A DNA stretch of 64,000 nt from Sequoia sempervirens (lineage: Eukaryota; Streptophyta; Pinopsida; Cupressales; Cupressaceae). The stretch is taken from the NCBI GenBank assembly GCA_007258455.2, contig VDFB02344295.1, positions 1 to 64,000 on the forward strand. Reading direction: 5' to 3'. Numbering within the stretch: the stretch's first letter is position 1; every line of letters starts with the position of its first letter. The position numbers and the translations under genes were made by a program. The notes under the pieces are model-generated. The model saw only the letters and a list, made by a program, of their open reading frames with translations, ran no database searches and was not told the origin of the DNA. Positions 46,301-57,116 of the stretch are shown one piece after another.

Positions 46301-47580
46301 GAATAAATGAAAGGATAGCTTAGTTCGTTTTATTTCTGTTTATGGAAATCAGTAAATGTTTTTTTTCAGTTAATTCAGTTAGATGTTCATTCAGCTGGAA
46401 ATGAAACTTAGAAGTTAGTTGAAGAATTAGATATTATGTATTTTCTTTTAATGAAAAATTCTTTCCAATTTAAAATGTGAAAAGGGAACCCTAGTTCCTA
46501 ATTGACAATGAAAATTGTGAGTTAGTTAATGATGCCCTAGCAGTTAATCACTGTCAGTTCGTTATTTGTAAATTGGGAAAAATCCCTAGAATGTTAGTTA
46601 TTCAATTCCCTTCAGCTGAAGTTGGAAAATAACTGTTTTTCCTTTAACTGTTAGATGTAGTTGTTACATAGATACAAGTCACTCTCATTGATGTGTGTGT
46701 CAACCACCTTGAAACTTCTCCATTTACTAAAATATTAAAAAGAACAATCCACACTTTGAACTGTGTGCCACCCAATTCTCTCAAACTTTGTGCATTCATT
46801 CTTCCAATAAAAATAAAAGTGTGGAAAAGTCATTAGTCCTTGAAGCACTCTAATGCATAATTGTTGCACAAACCTTCCTCAATCATGCCATTGAAGCTAG
46901 AAACATACTAAATGATGTTCATATGAAGTCAATTCTTAATTAAATGCAAGAGATTAACACTTCGAATCTTGTTCCCTTTGTGTGTGAGATTAACTCTTTG
47001 GGATTCGTTCTTAGACATGTTGAATATAATTCATGACTTTGGTTCTGTCCAAAATACTTCTAGCCCGTGAATATAACAAAATATACACACTATGTCAAAT
47101 ACGGCTAGCTATTTGGTAAATCATCAATATTTTCAAAAAGATGCCACTTTTTCTTCAAAAATTACCCTAAAAGGGAATTTCTCCAAAAGTATGAAATATG
47201 AAAGTTGATCTCCAAAGTCACAAACTTTTAGAAAAAGCATATGGAGTTCCTTGAAAGACTACAAGGCTGTAATAGACTTTACTCTTGCAAGCTTTACTTG
47301 CTCAATGATGGCTCTGCGCATCAACATGCGATCATAGGTGGAGTGTTTTGAGTCTAAAACCTTCTTGACCTCTGCTAAACATCTAAAATAATAGTTCGAC
47401 AATTACCATGATATCAAGGTGGCCAAATATGGCGGATAGCATTATATCCACTGTATTTTCATTCTTTTTTTTAAATGTGTTTAAATGGTAAAGAATTTGT
47501 AAATATATAGTATATTTTTATATTACATATTTTTAAAAACCCTAAAGCAGATGTCAAAAAATATAAAATATACTTTTATA
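43379..47580. other. unassigned 4.2 kb, probably LTR-derived
   Basis: No coding domain recognised. A possible LTR start (TGTTAGAATACAC) lies at about 43391 after the RNase H remnant. CT-repeats occur at 44332-44345 and 45630-45645, an AT-repeat at about 44070, and a 23-bp tandem repeat at 45828. The frame at 44115-44387 (MLSTVLLKEEKP start) is uninterrupted but has no recognised relatives and could be chance. Confidence 0.4.
45828..45896. repeat. 23-bp tandem repeat, three units
   Basis: Three exact-length units (45828-45850, 45851-45873, 45874-45896) share the core CGGCACAGGAGTGCCAGAGA. GGCAC...GTGCC inside each unit is an inverted repeat. Confidence 0.85.
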
Positions 47581-48164
47581 AATCATTAAGCCTTAAGTTT
47601 GAGCTTTTGTGGCGGCCCAGCAGCTTGAAATTCAGGTTCTGGGTCCGCTTTTTTTCGAAATAGCCAATTTTCCATATTTGTGTTAAGATTTGTTCTGGGC
47701 AGCTCTGAGTTTACATGGTGTGGTAGATTTTCAAGAAGAAAAAGACTATTTATAAATTTATTTTTACTGTTCAATTATTATAAATTATTACAGTTTAAAT
47801 ATGCAATTTGCCATACCCCTTCTTATTGTGTTTTTCAATTAAATATTTTTTTCGTCATTTGAGGTCCACCATATAAAACACTCTCTACGAAAGTTGCTGG
47901 CTTGAATGAAATACGTTGTCTAAGGTATGGCCAATCATGATGCCTCTGCTAATCACTAGTATTTAGCTGGCCTCTAGAGCCAACGCCCATTCAGGTTGGG
48001 TAAACTTTTTTCAATAGCGTAAGTGTGAGAGTAATGGGCTTTTACCAGTGGCAGAGCGGAATGATTCCTCTGCAACATGGAGTGTTTGCCATGTCATTCC
48101 AATCACTTGCAAGGCACCAGTACCTATCCACATACTAGAGATTGTGAACTGGGGTGGCATTCCA

Positions 48165-48350
48165 ATGAATGATTCTAGTGGCCAAGCTAGTAACCTAAAA
48201 GTGTAAGAAGTGTGAGGCGTGCATTTGAGACTTGAGCCTCGCAAGCTCGAAATCTACACTTGTGGATAGCGTGAATGTGTTGAGAGATCCAGGAAGAAGG
48301 AAAACCATGTGAGACAAGAAAGTCGAAGAGAGTGAAAGTATGAGTAACTA
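48165..48350 (+). mobile_element. possible tRNA-derived SINE
   Basis: TGGCCAAGCTAG at 48179-48190 matches the pol III A-box consensus TRGCNNAGYNGG at 11 of 12 positions. CATTTGAGACT at 48222-48232 is a plausible decayed B box, 43 bp away. I could not find the target duplications or the tail, so the ends are rough. It lies in intron 2 of the PnsB3-like gene. The family differs from the SINE at 8982. Confidence 0.35.
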
Positions 48351-48485
48351 TAAATTATTACAGCAACCAATTTGTTTCTGCAAGACTATGAAATCTGAGC
48401 TTTCTCCCCTGCTCGTAAGGCTGACAAAAAGAATAGAGCAAGATATTGAAACGATAACATAAAGGCCGGCAGCTTGCCTACTTAC

Positions 48486-48873
48486 ATAAGTCGCATAGAG
48501 TTCAATGCTGTTATCCAGCATAATATTCCTCAGCAATTTGTCCCCACTTATGACTGAAGCCTCCTGCGTTGGACCTGCCGTAGGCTGCTCACACATAAAT
48601 AAGCAAATGAATAAAATTAGGAGATGAATGATTGGCAATGAATGCATGAATGCTTACCCCGATAAATTCCAATTGGATAGCTGGAGGCCTCTCTTTCTCA
48701 TTCTCAAGCGGCGGAGGTGATATGTTGGAGGCGAGAGGCACAAATTCCAGTGGCTTAGGAGGAAACTGAAAGCACCCTCCTCGTTTTAAGCCATGATGCT
48801 GATTCACCCTGGAGAGCCCATCCGTGCTCTGCCATTTCAGATATGGTGAATGACGCTGCAATGGAACGGCCAT
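48486..48873 (-). CDS. PNSB3: PnsB3/NDF4-like NDH subunit, exons 1-2 only (partial)
   Basis: Exon 1 (48873-48658, 72 codons) starts ATGGCCGTTCC and ends in EFIG before a GTAAGC donor. Intron 1 is 73 bp (48657-48585, acceptor GTGAGCAG). Exon 2 (48584-48486, 33 codons) encodes PTAGPTQEASVISGDK, then LLRNIMLDNSIELYATY, and ends at a GTAAGT donor. Both junctions are phase 0. The EFIG...SGDKLLRNIMLDN-IELYA-Y string matches the start of the 2Fe-2S ferredoxin-like domain of PnsB3 (NDF4), a lumen-independent subcomplex B subunit of the chloroplast NDH complex in cyclic electron flow. The N-terminal ~60 residues fit a transit peptide. The cysteine cluster that should follow is absent from the rest of the window on this strand. 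So either intron 2 exceeds 48 kb or the gene is a truncated fragment. The sites and frame are intact. Confidence 0.8.
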
Positions 48874-48907
48874 CCGTGCTAAGAATGCACCACAAATTGG
48901 TGAATAT

Positions 48908-48917
48908 CTTTATATCC
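48908..48917 (-). promoter_or_regulatory. TATA-like box of the PnsB3-like gene
   Basis: Minus-strand GGATATAAAG about 35-45 bp before the ATG. This would leave a very short leader, so the true start may differ. Confidence 0.35.
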
Positions 48918-48959
48918 AGACCGCATTAATAACTTACGTTTCCATGTTTGAAGTCTCAT

Positions 48960-50470
48960 TTCGAATAATTTAATTATTTTGTAGGTAATGAGGAAATTTG
49001 CATGCTATTCTTTTGTTTCGGTTTTGATTGTGTTAGTATTTTTTTCATCAATGTTCGGATCACATTCTCATATAAAGTTTATTTTTAATATATTTTTTCT
49101 TAGATTTTCATTTTTTTATTCTTAATGTAATTAAACTTGAAAATAACAAAAACAAATACACGTAGTTGATTTTGATGATCAAAAGATATGTGTTGTTTTG
49201 ATCATAGTTTTTGAATCATAACTTAAAATCACAACTTCATATATATATTGGAAGAAGAATGACGAAGTATGAAATAGATTGCTCTCAAATTTTGGCAAAT
49301 TGATCTCATGTACATAAAATCCATCTCACACCCACAAAGCTAACCCCTAAGATTCAAATTTGTTTGTCTCCCAACCATTTCAATAACGATTATGATCCAA
49401 CTAAACACATGTTTGTGTGGTCTATTGCTTTACTATTGTATTAAAGGCATTCAATTAAGGCCTATTAATCATCAAGTAATTATTTGAACATCATGGCATG
49501 CTAGAAACACTTCACTTGGAGCACTTAAAAATAATATAATTTGTATTGCATCATCCTAAAGCATTTGCATGACTGAAGTTTATTGTTTTCAATCATTAGC
49601 ATGACCATAAATCAGTTATTTTCTTGGAGATGACCTAGGATAACATGTACCCTAGCAATAGTAACCCTCTAAATATGTTTTTAAATATTATCAATCCTCG
49701 TGATAAAGTGGATGATAGTGAATCAAGTGAACTAGGAAGCAAGAGTGTGCACTATACCAAATTAGATTCATGACCAAACATCAAATTTGCATGCATGGAA
49801 GTGGCACAAACCCATAGGTTTGATCCTTCTAGAGTTAGTCAATTGCTACAAACTTGAGGCATAATACAAATAGAGATTCTTCCTTTCCAATCCTAAGATG
49901 TTCAAATTTTAGCATCTATAGTAACTTATTGCATCATCTTTATACCTAGCTCCATGTGCCCTAATCTCATTATTTACTTTCAAATATTAGCATTTAATGT
50001 TTCAGTTCCTTTCAATATTTATGCACACAATTATCAATTATTATCTAGCTTAATTTATGCTTGTTTATGCATCTTGTTGAATTAGCCTAGGTTAACCTAA
50101 AGGAAAGTTGACTTTCCTTAATTTATGCTTGTGTATGCATCTTGCTAAATTAGCCTAGGTTGACTTTCCTTTACATTTTGGTGAGCTTTTCTACTCTTAC
50201 ATGACTTAATTTCCTCTGAGGTTTTTCATAATCATTAAGATTTTTAGACCTACATTTTTCTAATTTTGTATATTATTTCTAGATTTTATTTTATTGTTCA
50301 TTCATGTGCTTCATTGATACATCCTTATTTTAGGTTTAAGTGTGCACTTATTTATGTATCTCGTCTTTCACCCATACTTGTGGTTGCCTTAAGGTTTTAT
50401 ATTTTACACATATTTTTAGATCTAATACATCACTTAATTTTCTAATTCCTTAAGTCTAAAAGTGATTTAT
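48960..50470. other. AT-rich sequence, no feature recognised
   Basis: About 1.5 kb upstream of the PnsB3-like gene with no open frame of interest. A short phrase (TTAGCCTAGGTTAACC / TTAGCCTAGGTTGAC) repeats around 50080-50165, with TTATGCTTGT(T/G)TATGCATCTTG. Part may be the gene's distal promoter. Confidence 0.5.
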
Positions 50471-50471
50471 A

Positions 50472-51013
50472 TTGCATCATCATGGATTTCCTCTCCCCAT
50501 TCCTTTTTATGGTATTGCACCTTATTATGATACATCTTTTATGGCCTATCATAATGACTTGGCTACTACTTCATCCCTTGATGCACTTGATACAACTAAG
50601 AATCTTGCCTCATGTGATGTATCTAGCAAGCATGATAGATTTTCTTTTACATATGTGGATTCTCCTTCATATGTCTATTTTGATTCATCTTTAATTGAGG
50701 AATCTAGTGATGTAGATATGCGTGTTTCACCTTCACTTACATATGATGATGAGGTACCTTCTCCCATGCTTAGTGATACAATTATTTTAATGGGATTACA
50801 AATCTATAATGATCACCCAAGAGTGATGAGCCTTATGATGAGTATACTTCTTCTATCACTAATGTTATGCCTATATATGATACATATTATTCACCTTCAC
50901 CTTCACATGAGGTCACTACTCCTCATGTGGTTCATTATACAACTTCTTTATGTTATGGCTTGTGGTCTGTGAATACAAAATTCACCATGCTCCCTTTAGG
51001 TTTTGGTTTTTAG
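50472..51013 (+). pseudogene. acidic Ser/Tyr-rich ORF, probably retroelement-associated
   Basis: Frame one (from about 50472) reads MHHHGFPLPIPFYGIAPYYD, then SSLDALDTTKNLAS, SPSYVYFDSSLIEESSDVD and LTYDDEVPSPMLSD. Near 50820 a shift is needed, after which EPYDEYTSSITNVMPIYDTY and HEVTTPHVVHYTT continue to a stop at about 51013. Acidic, Ser, Thr, Tyr and Pro residues dominate and the style is the same on both sides of the shift, supporting one ancestral ORF. No named domain recognised. An LTR-like tract with a TATA box follows at once, so this may be a 3' accessory ORF of a retroelement. Confidence 0.4.
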
Positions 51014-52250
51014 CTAAGTACCAGCCCATGCCTTCAAATAAATTCATCGGCCCCCCTTTTGATTGTCACTCCAGCCTCTGCCATGTGTCCACTCATCGCT
51101 CCCCAAAGGATTTTTCTCCTTGCTCTTCTATTGTCCCCCGATATGCTCCCACGTGTCTTCATTGCGGGTTATTTTGATTGCTTCCTTTCACTTCCTCGTC
51201 AGTCCCCGCTCGTGTGCCACATAGCTCCCATTCACAAAAAGGTTTGGCGGGCCCCACAGGTGGCGTCTATATCAAACATTATTGCTATGTGTCATCTCAG
51301 CGCAAGCTTCTTCAACAAAGGAATGAAGTGAACAAAGGGCTACGATATGTTGCCATGTGTTCTAACTGCCTATCCAGGGAGGCGACACTTGTCTACACAG
51401 GGCTTTGTTGGGACCACTTCCATCATTCGCGGGGGATGCACCTAAATGGAGGGCGACCAAATGTTGTGTCTCGAATCTTTTCTGTTACAACGACCAAGGG
51501 AAATCATTGCCTCGACATCATTGCCCAGGATTCTGAATCTTTTTAGTTGTTGCTCGCCAGGCAGTGGAAGGCTCACTATAAATACTGCTCTTTTCTTTTA
51601 AAGAAGAGGTCAAGAAGTTGGAGGTTCCGAGTTTGAAGATTACATGCTACGTACTTTTCAAGCTTCACTAGTTTTAGAATTACAAGATTTTTGGAGAGAC
51701 CAAGCTTTTTATTGTTTAGATTATTGCAAGAACTCACAGACTGTGCCATTGTTCGGCCTCTTTGTTTCTTATGCTATTTGATAAAATTTATACTGTGCCA
51801 TTATTGTTTGAATGGTTTATTTGTTGTACTTATATAAATGAATGCATGTTTGTTGGTTTAGATCATGTCTTTCGACTCTTTTTTTTAGTAAATAGGTATT
51901 ATTATTATTTTATGTCATTGAATGAGTTGTTCATGCTGCAATCCTTAATTTATGTTATTCTAAGACATGGTAAATTGCTAAGCGGGCTCTTAGATCATAT
52001 CCAAAAGATTGTGCCTTTTATCTACATTTTGGCACATCGCCTTAGTTAGATTCTTTATTTTTATATCTACTTTTGTTTCCCATTCCAAAACCCCAATTAC
52101 AAAAGAAGTCGACTTCTTTAAAAATCTAGAGGTCACTTAGTTTAGTGCAATAAGTCCCCCATAAACTGAGTTTCCCACAAAGGGCTATTACCTTGCCAAT
52201 TTTTGGCATCAATAGGTTTCTTCTATGGGGGTCTGGTGGTGGGTCAAGGT
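51014..52250 (+). mobile_element. LTR-like tract with TATA box, boundaries unknown
   Basis: GC-richer than its surroundings, with GCCACGTGTC-like and CCATGTGTCC words (51080-51160, 51350). A TATA box at 51579 is followed about 30 bp later by a plausible start region. Frames spanning 51059-51546 have no recognised domain. No TG..CA ends or target duplication identified. Confidence 0.35.
51579..51586 (+). promoter_or_regulatory. TATA box
   Basis: TATAAATA in CACTATAAATACTGCTC, spaced like an LTR or Pol II promoter. Confidence 0.5.
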
Positions 52251-53057
52251 CTAGTGTGTCGGGGGTGGTTGGTCTTGGCTGGGTGGCAGTTTTTGGTGGT
52301 AGTTTTTGGTGACAGATATGATTGGCTCCTGCTTAGCAAACGTGTGTAATTTTTTTTGCAAGTTAATACAATACTCTCTTATGAAACAAACAAACAAAAA
52401 ACATAATTGTTTCCATTTGACATCAACTTTCATATTAAATATTTATCTAAAATAGAAAAAAATTATACCACCTTGATATAGATTCTTTTATTTAGTGCAT
52501 CATATTTTTTTCAAATTTTTTAATAAGTTTTAGCATTTTTCCTTGGCATGGTAATCAACCTAATATTTTGTGTTGATAACCTACTTTTAGTAAAAATGAA
52601 AAATAAAATATAAATAATAATTAAATTATTAAAAAATATATATATTTGAAAACAACACTTATGGATCTACAAAAGGGTATTTTTATATTTAAAAAATAAT
52701 ATTATTTACATGAGTAGGAGTTATTGAAACTTCAAGCTTTTCAAATAATATTTTTTGTAAATTGCCCTCAAAGTGGTGCTACATAGGCATTTAACCAACA
52801 ATTTTAGTTGGAAAAGTTGTGGAAATATCTAACTTAGCTAGAATGAATCTTACTAGATCATATGTCTGACCAAAATTGATTTTTAGTTAGAAATACTTAA
52901 ATTCACTTGTGCTAGCTAATAATTTGGTCGAAAGTGTGACACAATTTTGTACTTTTACCCCCAACACTCACAATACCACAGGTTTTCATTCACACCAAGT
53001 ATTGCTATTTGAATTTGTAACTAAATTGAGATCATTGGTATCATAAATTTAGATCAT
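52251..53057. other. unassigned AT-rich sequence
   Basis: Nothing recognised; a TGGTGG-rich stretch at 52220-52310 and AT-rich DNA after it. Confidence 0.4.
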
Positions 53058-53418
53058 TGATATCAGAGCGGGAATTCTCCTGAATGTCAAATCACACATG
53101 GTTAGGCTATCAAAGGCTAGGATTGGAAACACAAAATCTACCAAATTATCCTCCTTTTAGACACACATGACCAAAGATGGCAAATATACAAGGTGACTCA
53201 TAAGGCCCTATCAAGGCGATGGTTGAAGAGGCTTTAAAAAGAAATGAGAGGATACGATGAGTCAATTTGGATGATTATTTTGACAAAATCAAGGTAAATA
53301 ACAACCGAATGTGGTACAGACACCATTTCATGGACATATTCCTTATTGAACAAAGGTTTTCATTGATGAAGAGGAGTGATGTCAAAGGTTGTTAGTTTTG
53401 TCAAGGATTAATTGAATT
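53058..53418 (+). pseudogene. retroelement primer site and leader remnant
   Basis: TGATATCAGAGC at 53058-53069 is one base from the iMet PBS TGGTATCAGAGC. The sequence after it (TGTCAAATCACACATGG on) reads as a broken leader or gag with many stops. The body is cut by the LTR at 53419. Confidence 0.4.
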
Positions 53419-54539
53419 TGTTGGAATCAAGGAACACTGAGAGGGGGGTGAATTAGTGTTTTGTAGTTTTTAGCTTTATTAATATGATCTTTAAAGCATT
53501 TATAACATTCAACCAAAAGAAGGATGCATGAACATAAAAAAAAACAACCACAACACCATAACACAAGGATTTTTTACGTGGAAACTATGTTAAGGGAAAA
53601 ACCACGGTGGAGGTCAATCCACAATATGATCTGAGTATACTCAAAAGTGTTTACAAAAGGGGAATGCACATGCATTCAGGCACACTGCCTAGAGCTCACT
53701 GCTCAAATACAAAAGAAGACTCACCGTCTTACAAAATTATTTGGATTACATCCAAAAGATTTGAACTGACAAAATAGCATCTGCTAATGCCTGATTACAG
53801 TTCCAGTTAAGCTCATTAATCGCTTTCTTGATCTTCTGTCTGATTCTGCTCTTCTTCTCTATCTGCTTTAATTCGCATCACAAATCCTTTTATGCACAAG
53901 TGAAACTATGCATAATCACACTACAATCTCTCTGATTTTTGTATCACACATCAACACACTTCATACACACATCAAAATGATATAAATGATCACTTATATA
54001 TCTATATGCAACTAAGGATTTAATCAACCACATGTCGGCTTCAATAAAACATAAAATATTTACAAACCGTTAGCTCAATCCACAAATAATTTTCAATGTG
54101 CACCAACCAAAGTTGACCACAACATAGTGAGGACCCAAATCAACATGCTCAAACACAAAAACACTTAAACAATTTATTCTCGAAGATCCACAGCATGCTA
54201 CATTCACTTAGTCGGCCTTTTGCACTAATAAACAAAAAATTAATCAACCAGATCTTCTAACTTACACAACAATTGATACGAGGCTCTATGATTCAAGGAA
54301 AACATAGATCATACATCTAGCAACCTTCCCTAAGATCCACAACTCAAAATGATAACATAAAATTGCATATGAATTGACGAACACAATTATGTCGGATGCT
54401 CTGTTCTAGCTTGACAGTTAATCACTTGGCTTCACTCTAACTTCCGGTATGAGAAAATGCTAACATGTGGATCAAATCACTAACTAGGGTTGCCATCAAT
54501 GACAACACCAGATGACTTGTGCAATGTCTCTTGCCAACA
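53419..54539 (-). mobile_element. copia-type 3' LTR (family D)
   Basis: On the minus strand it starts TGTTGGCAAGAGAC at 54539, preceded by a purine tract AAAGGGCGAGAT, and ends CTCTCAGTGTTCCTTGATTCCAACA at 53419. ACGTGGAAACTA...AAAAACCACGG at 53571 is shared with family C. Upstream (54540-54876) lies characteristic copia 3' noncoding DNA with TTGATGTCAAAGAGGGAG and TTGCCATCAATGCCAAAGG phrases (minus strand), cut off by the gap. Confidence 0.65.
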
Positions 54540-54876
54540 ATCTCGCCCTTTGGCATTGATGGCAACACTTAGTGAAAAATGACTAAGTGTCGGATCAGTA
54601 CTAACATGAATACACTGCCAACCTTCAAAATTTCAAAACACAACTCCCCCTGAGATGATTAAAGCATTTTTCACTATCCCACTCTCCCTCTTTGACATCA
54701 ATGGTAAAGGCAGGAATCCACATACCAAAAATCAAACTGCTATGAACAAACTACATATGTACAAACTTGCTTCTACAACTTACATAAACTTGAATATATC
54801 TACAAAATTATTCTTCAACAAGCTCAAACTAGTGTCCCAACTCTTTTTGAGACTCTCCAAGATAGTCATGTGACCA
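54540..54876 (-). mobile_element. copia 3' noncoding region upstream of LTR D
   Basis: Minus-strand phrases GATGTCAAAGAGGGAGAGTGGG and CATCTCAGGGGGAGTTG precede the LTR D purine tract. Such 'AAAGGGGGAGA' segments lie between RNase H and the 3' LTR in several plant copia lineages. No coding sequence remains; the element body would lie in or beyond the gap. Confidence 0.5.
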
Positions 54877-54976
54877 NNNNNNNNNNNNNNNNNNNNNNNN
54901 NNNNNNNNNNNNNNNNNNNNNNNNNNNNNNNNNNNNNNNNNNNNNNNNNNNNNNNNNNNNNNNNNNNNNNNNNNNN
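54877..54976. other. assembly gap (100 N)
   Basis: Exactly 100 N, a conventional placeholder of unknown true length. Left of it is a copia 3' end; right of it is the middle of the array-bearing LTR family. Confidence 1.
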
Positions 54977-56272
54977 CCCACTTTACCAACAGTTTATTTT
55001 TCACTTTTCTGTGTTTGCTTCTGAATCTTGGTTCTCAGCCTCTGTCAGACCCCCTGTTCGGCGCATTGTATCTGGTGACTGCGAACCCCGATCGACGTGC
55101 TGGATATCTTGTTGGAGAGTTGGATCGATTGCGAAGAGATCATATTAGAGCATCTCTAATGAATTCATCTGTTTAGCCCCTTGAAAACTTGGGCGCCCTT
55201 CTTCACCTGGGGCGCCCAAACTCACCAGACTTAGCCATTTTTATCTGTTTTTCAACTTCGAGTTCGAAACCTTCATTCTATACCTTTGACTTCAATCTGA
55301 ATTTGTCGGAAGATGGCCAGTCGAATGATCTGACGAAGACAGGCGTGTCAAAGTCGGCTGAATACTGAAAAGATTGAGCATCCTCTTGAACCCTAATTAC
55401 TGGTTTTGCCCCTTCAAAAAGCTAGGCGCCCTTCTTCACCAGGGGCACCCACTTTACTCAGACTTAGTCAAATTTTGATATTTTTCATTTTTCTGTGTTC
55501 TGACATTAGTTTGGATACCTCCGTTCAGCGCTGAATTCCGGATGAGTGAGTAATCTGATGACTACACCGTTGAATCCGTCGTGGAGCTGGCAGAGAACTG
55601 AACAGGTTTGACTGGAGGCATAAACCCTAATTTCGACATCTGATGCCCTAAAAAGATGGGCACCCTTTCTTACCTAGGGTGCCCAAGTCTGGCAGTGTTA
55701 GAAAATTTTCATCACTTTTCGTTTTCTTCCTCGTTCTTCGTGCATGTTCATCATTTCATCTTCTGTTGAATGCTTTGAACGTTAAATCTGACACATGGCA
55801 GCTGAATGACATCCATTAACGACCTCGGAGCTCCTGTTATGCTTCTGAAAAAGCAGAAAAGACCCACTAGGGAAAAACTGATCTTTTCGAGATTCTGACT
55901 GCACCAGCCTGATGTGGACATAATTTGAGCCAATCAAAATCAGTTTGGACCCTGACGGACCAACTTTCTATTTTTAGAAAGTTTTGCCAGTATCCATTTC
56001 CAAAGAAACCCAGAAAATGTTACTAATTTTAGAAAATTTCTAAAAATAGCAATTTTCCTAAAATTTAGAGATGAAAAACTAAGATCTGGGTTTTGTCGGT
56101 TAAGCTGCTCTGAGCAGACCCAGATCGTCAGATTTTGACAATTTCGCGTTTTAACCCCTCATGCAAGACATGCACACCCAAATTTTGACCTTTTTGACTA
56201 TTTTAACAAGACTTTTACTCATTTCTTCAAAATGTCTAAGTGTAACAAAAATTTTAATTTTGGGGTACAACA
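54977..56272 (-). mobile_element. third copy of the array-bearing LTR (U3 end), cut by the gap
   Basis: Closely similar to about 28930-30334 in the same orientation. On the minus strand it starts TGTTGTACCCC at 56272 and carries paired motifs at about 55191-55217, 55424-55450 and 55658-55684 (steps 233 and 234 bp). Its LTR start is intact where the inner LTR has TATTATACCCC. The ORF, TATA box and U5 would lie to the left but are missing in or beyond the gap. Confidence 0.8.
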
Positions 56273-57116
56273 CACATCTTCAAATTGATGCTTAACACAA
56301 GTAATGTCATGAGATAAAATGTAGTAATGCTTTATCCTGCTCTTGATTGGAACAAAACCCCCACACATCTTTAAAAAGATGCTCAACACAAGTAGTGTCA
56401 CAAGGTAGAAGGTGGTGATGCTGTCTTATGTGTTGAAAACTAAATTTGTGTCCTTCCCATGAACAACTCTATGGTAGCTAATTCTTCAACTTCTTGTGCT
56501 ACAATGATTGCCTTGAAACATGCCACAACATAACCTGCTGCCATGAATAAACGTCCTTGCATTTGAAGGCCATTTTACAATGTCATGAAAGATATTACAA
56601 GCTAGTTGTTATTGCATCAATGTACATGAAGGCCATGAATTTTTATCGTGTTTACAATGAATTTGAAGAGAGTCCCATTCCTACAACTATCCACATGCTA
56701 CAACTGTGATAAGAGTTTGTGCACAATACAATAATGAAAACCCATCACTGCTATACTTTTGCATGTCCTTGAGCTCATCTATGATAAGCAAGGTGCTTCC
56801 CTTTCTTACTCATAGAAGTGGAAATAGTTTCCTCTCCTTATCATATCAAACAAATGAGACATGTCACACAATACAATGTTTACATTGCCATGGAATGGAA
56901 ATATGCTTTCTTACAACACCCAAAAAGATGTCATCGTGTTGCCCATGCTATACAATTAATGGAACTCTATATTCCTACAACAGCCATATATGCCTCATAC
57001 TGCTGCCTATGCTCAACCAATGGAAGTATGCATGTTTTATAATACCCACAAACATGTCATTATGATGCACATGTTGCCAATTTCATGCTTCACCACACTT
57101 TACCCATACTTGCCCT
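56273..57116. repeat. diverged short tandem repeats
   Basis: Two ~90-bp units around CACATCTT(C/T)A...GATGCT(T/C)AACACAAGTA(A/G)TGTCA at 56272-56430. From about 56890 to 57080 there are three ~62-bp units starting AATGGAA(A/C/G)T and containing TACAACACCCA / CATGTCAT-like words. Open frames at 56706-57065 are produced by this repeat and have no domain. Confidence 0.5.

Noticed and set aside
47586..47774. 62-residue minus-strand frame ending PPQKLKLKA as the terminal exon of the NDH gene
   Set aside because: It lacks the 2Fe-2S cysteine cluster and the family's C-terminal region, and no convincing acceptor in phase 0 was seen.
48011..48244. 77-residue frame as an exon of the NDH gene
   Set aside because: It overlaps the antisense of a tRNA-like element and does not resemble the protein family.
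56706..57065. 119-residue Cys/His-rich frame
   Set aside because: Produced by a ~62-bp tandem repeat; no domain.
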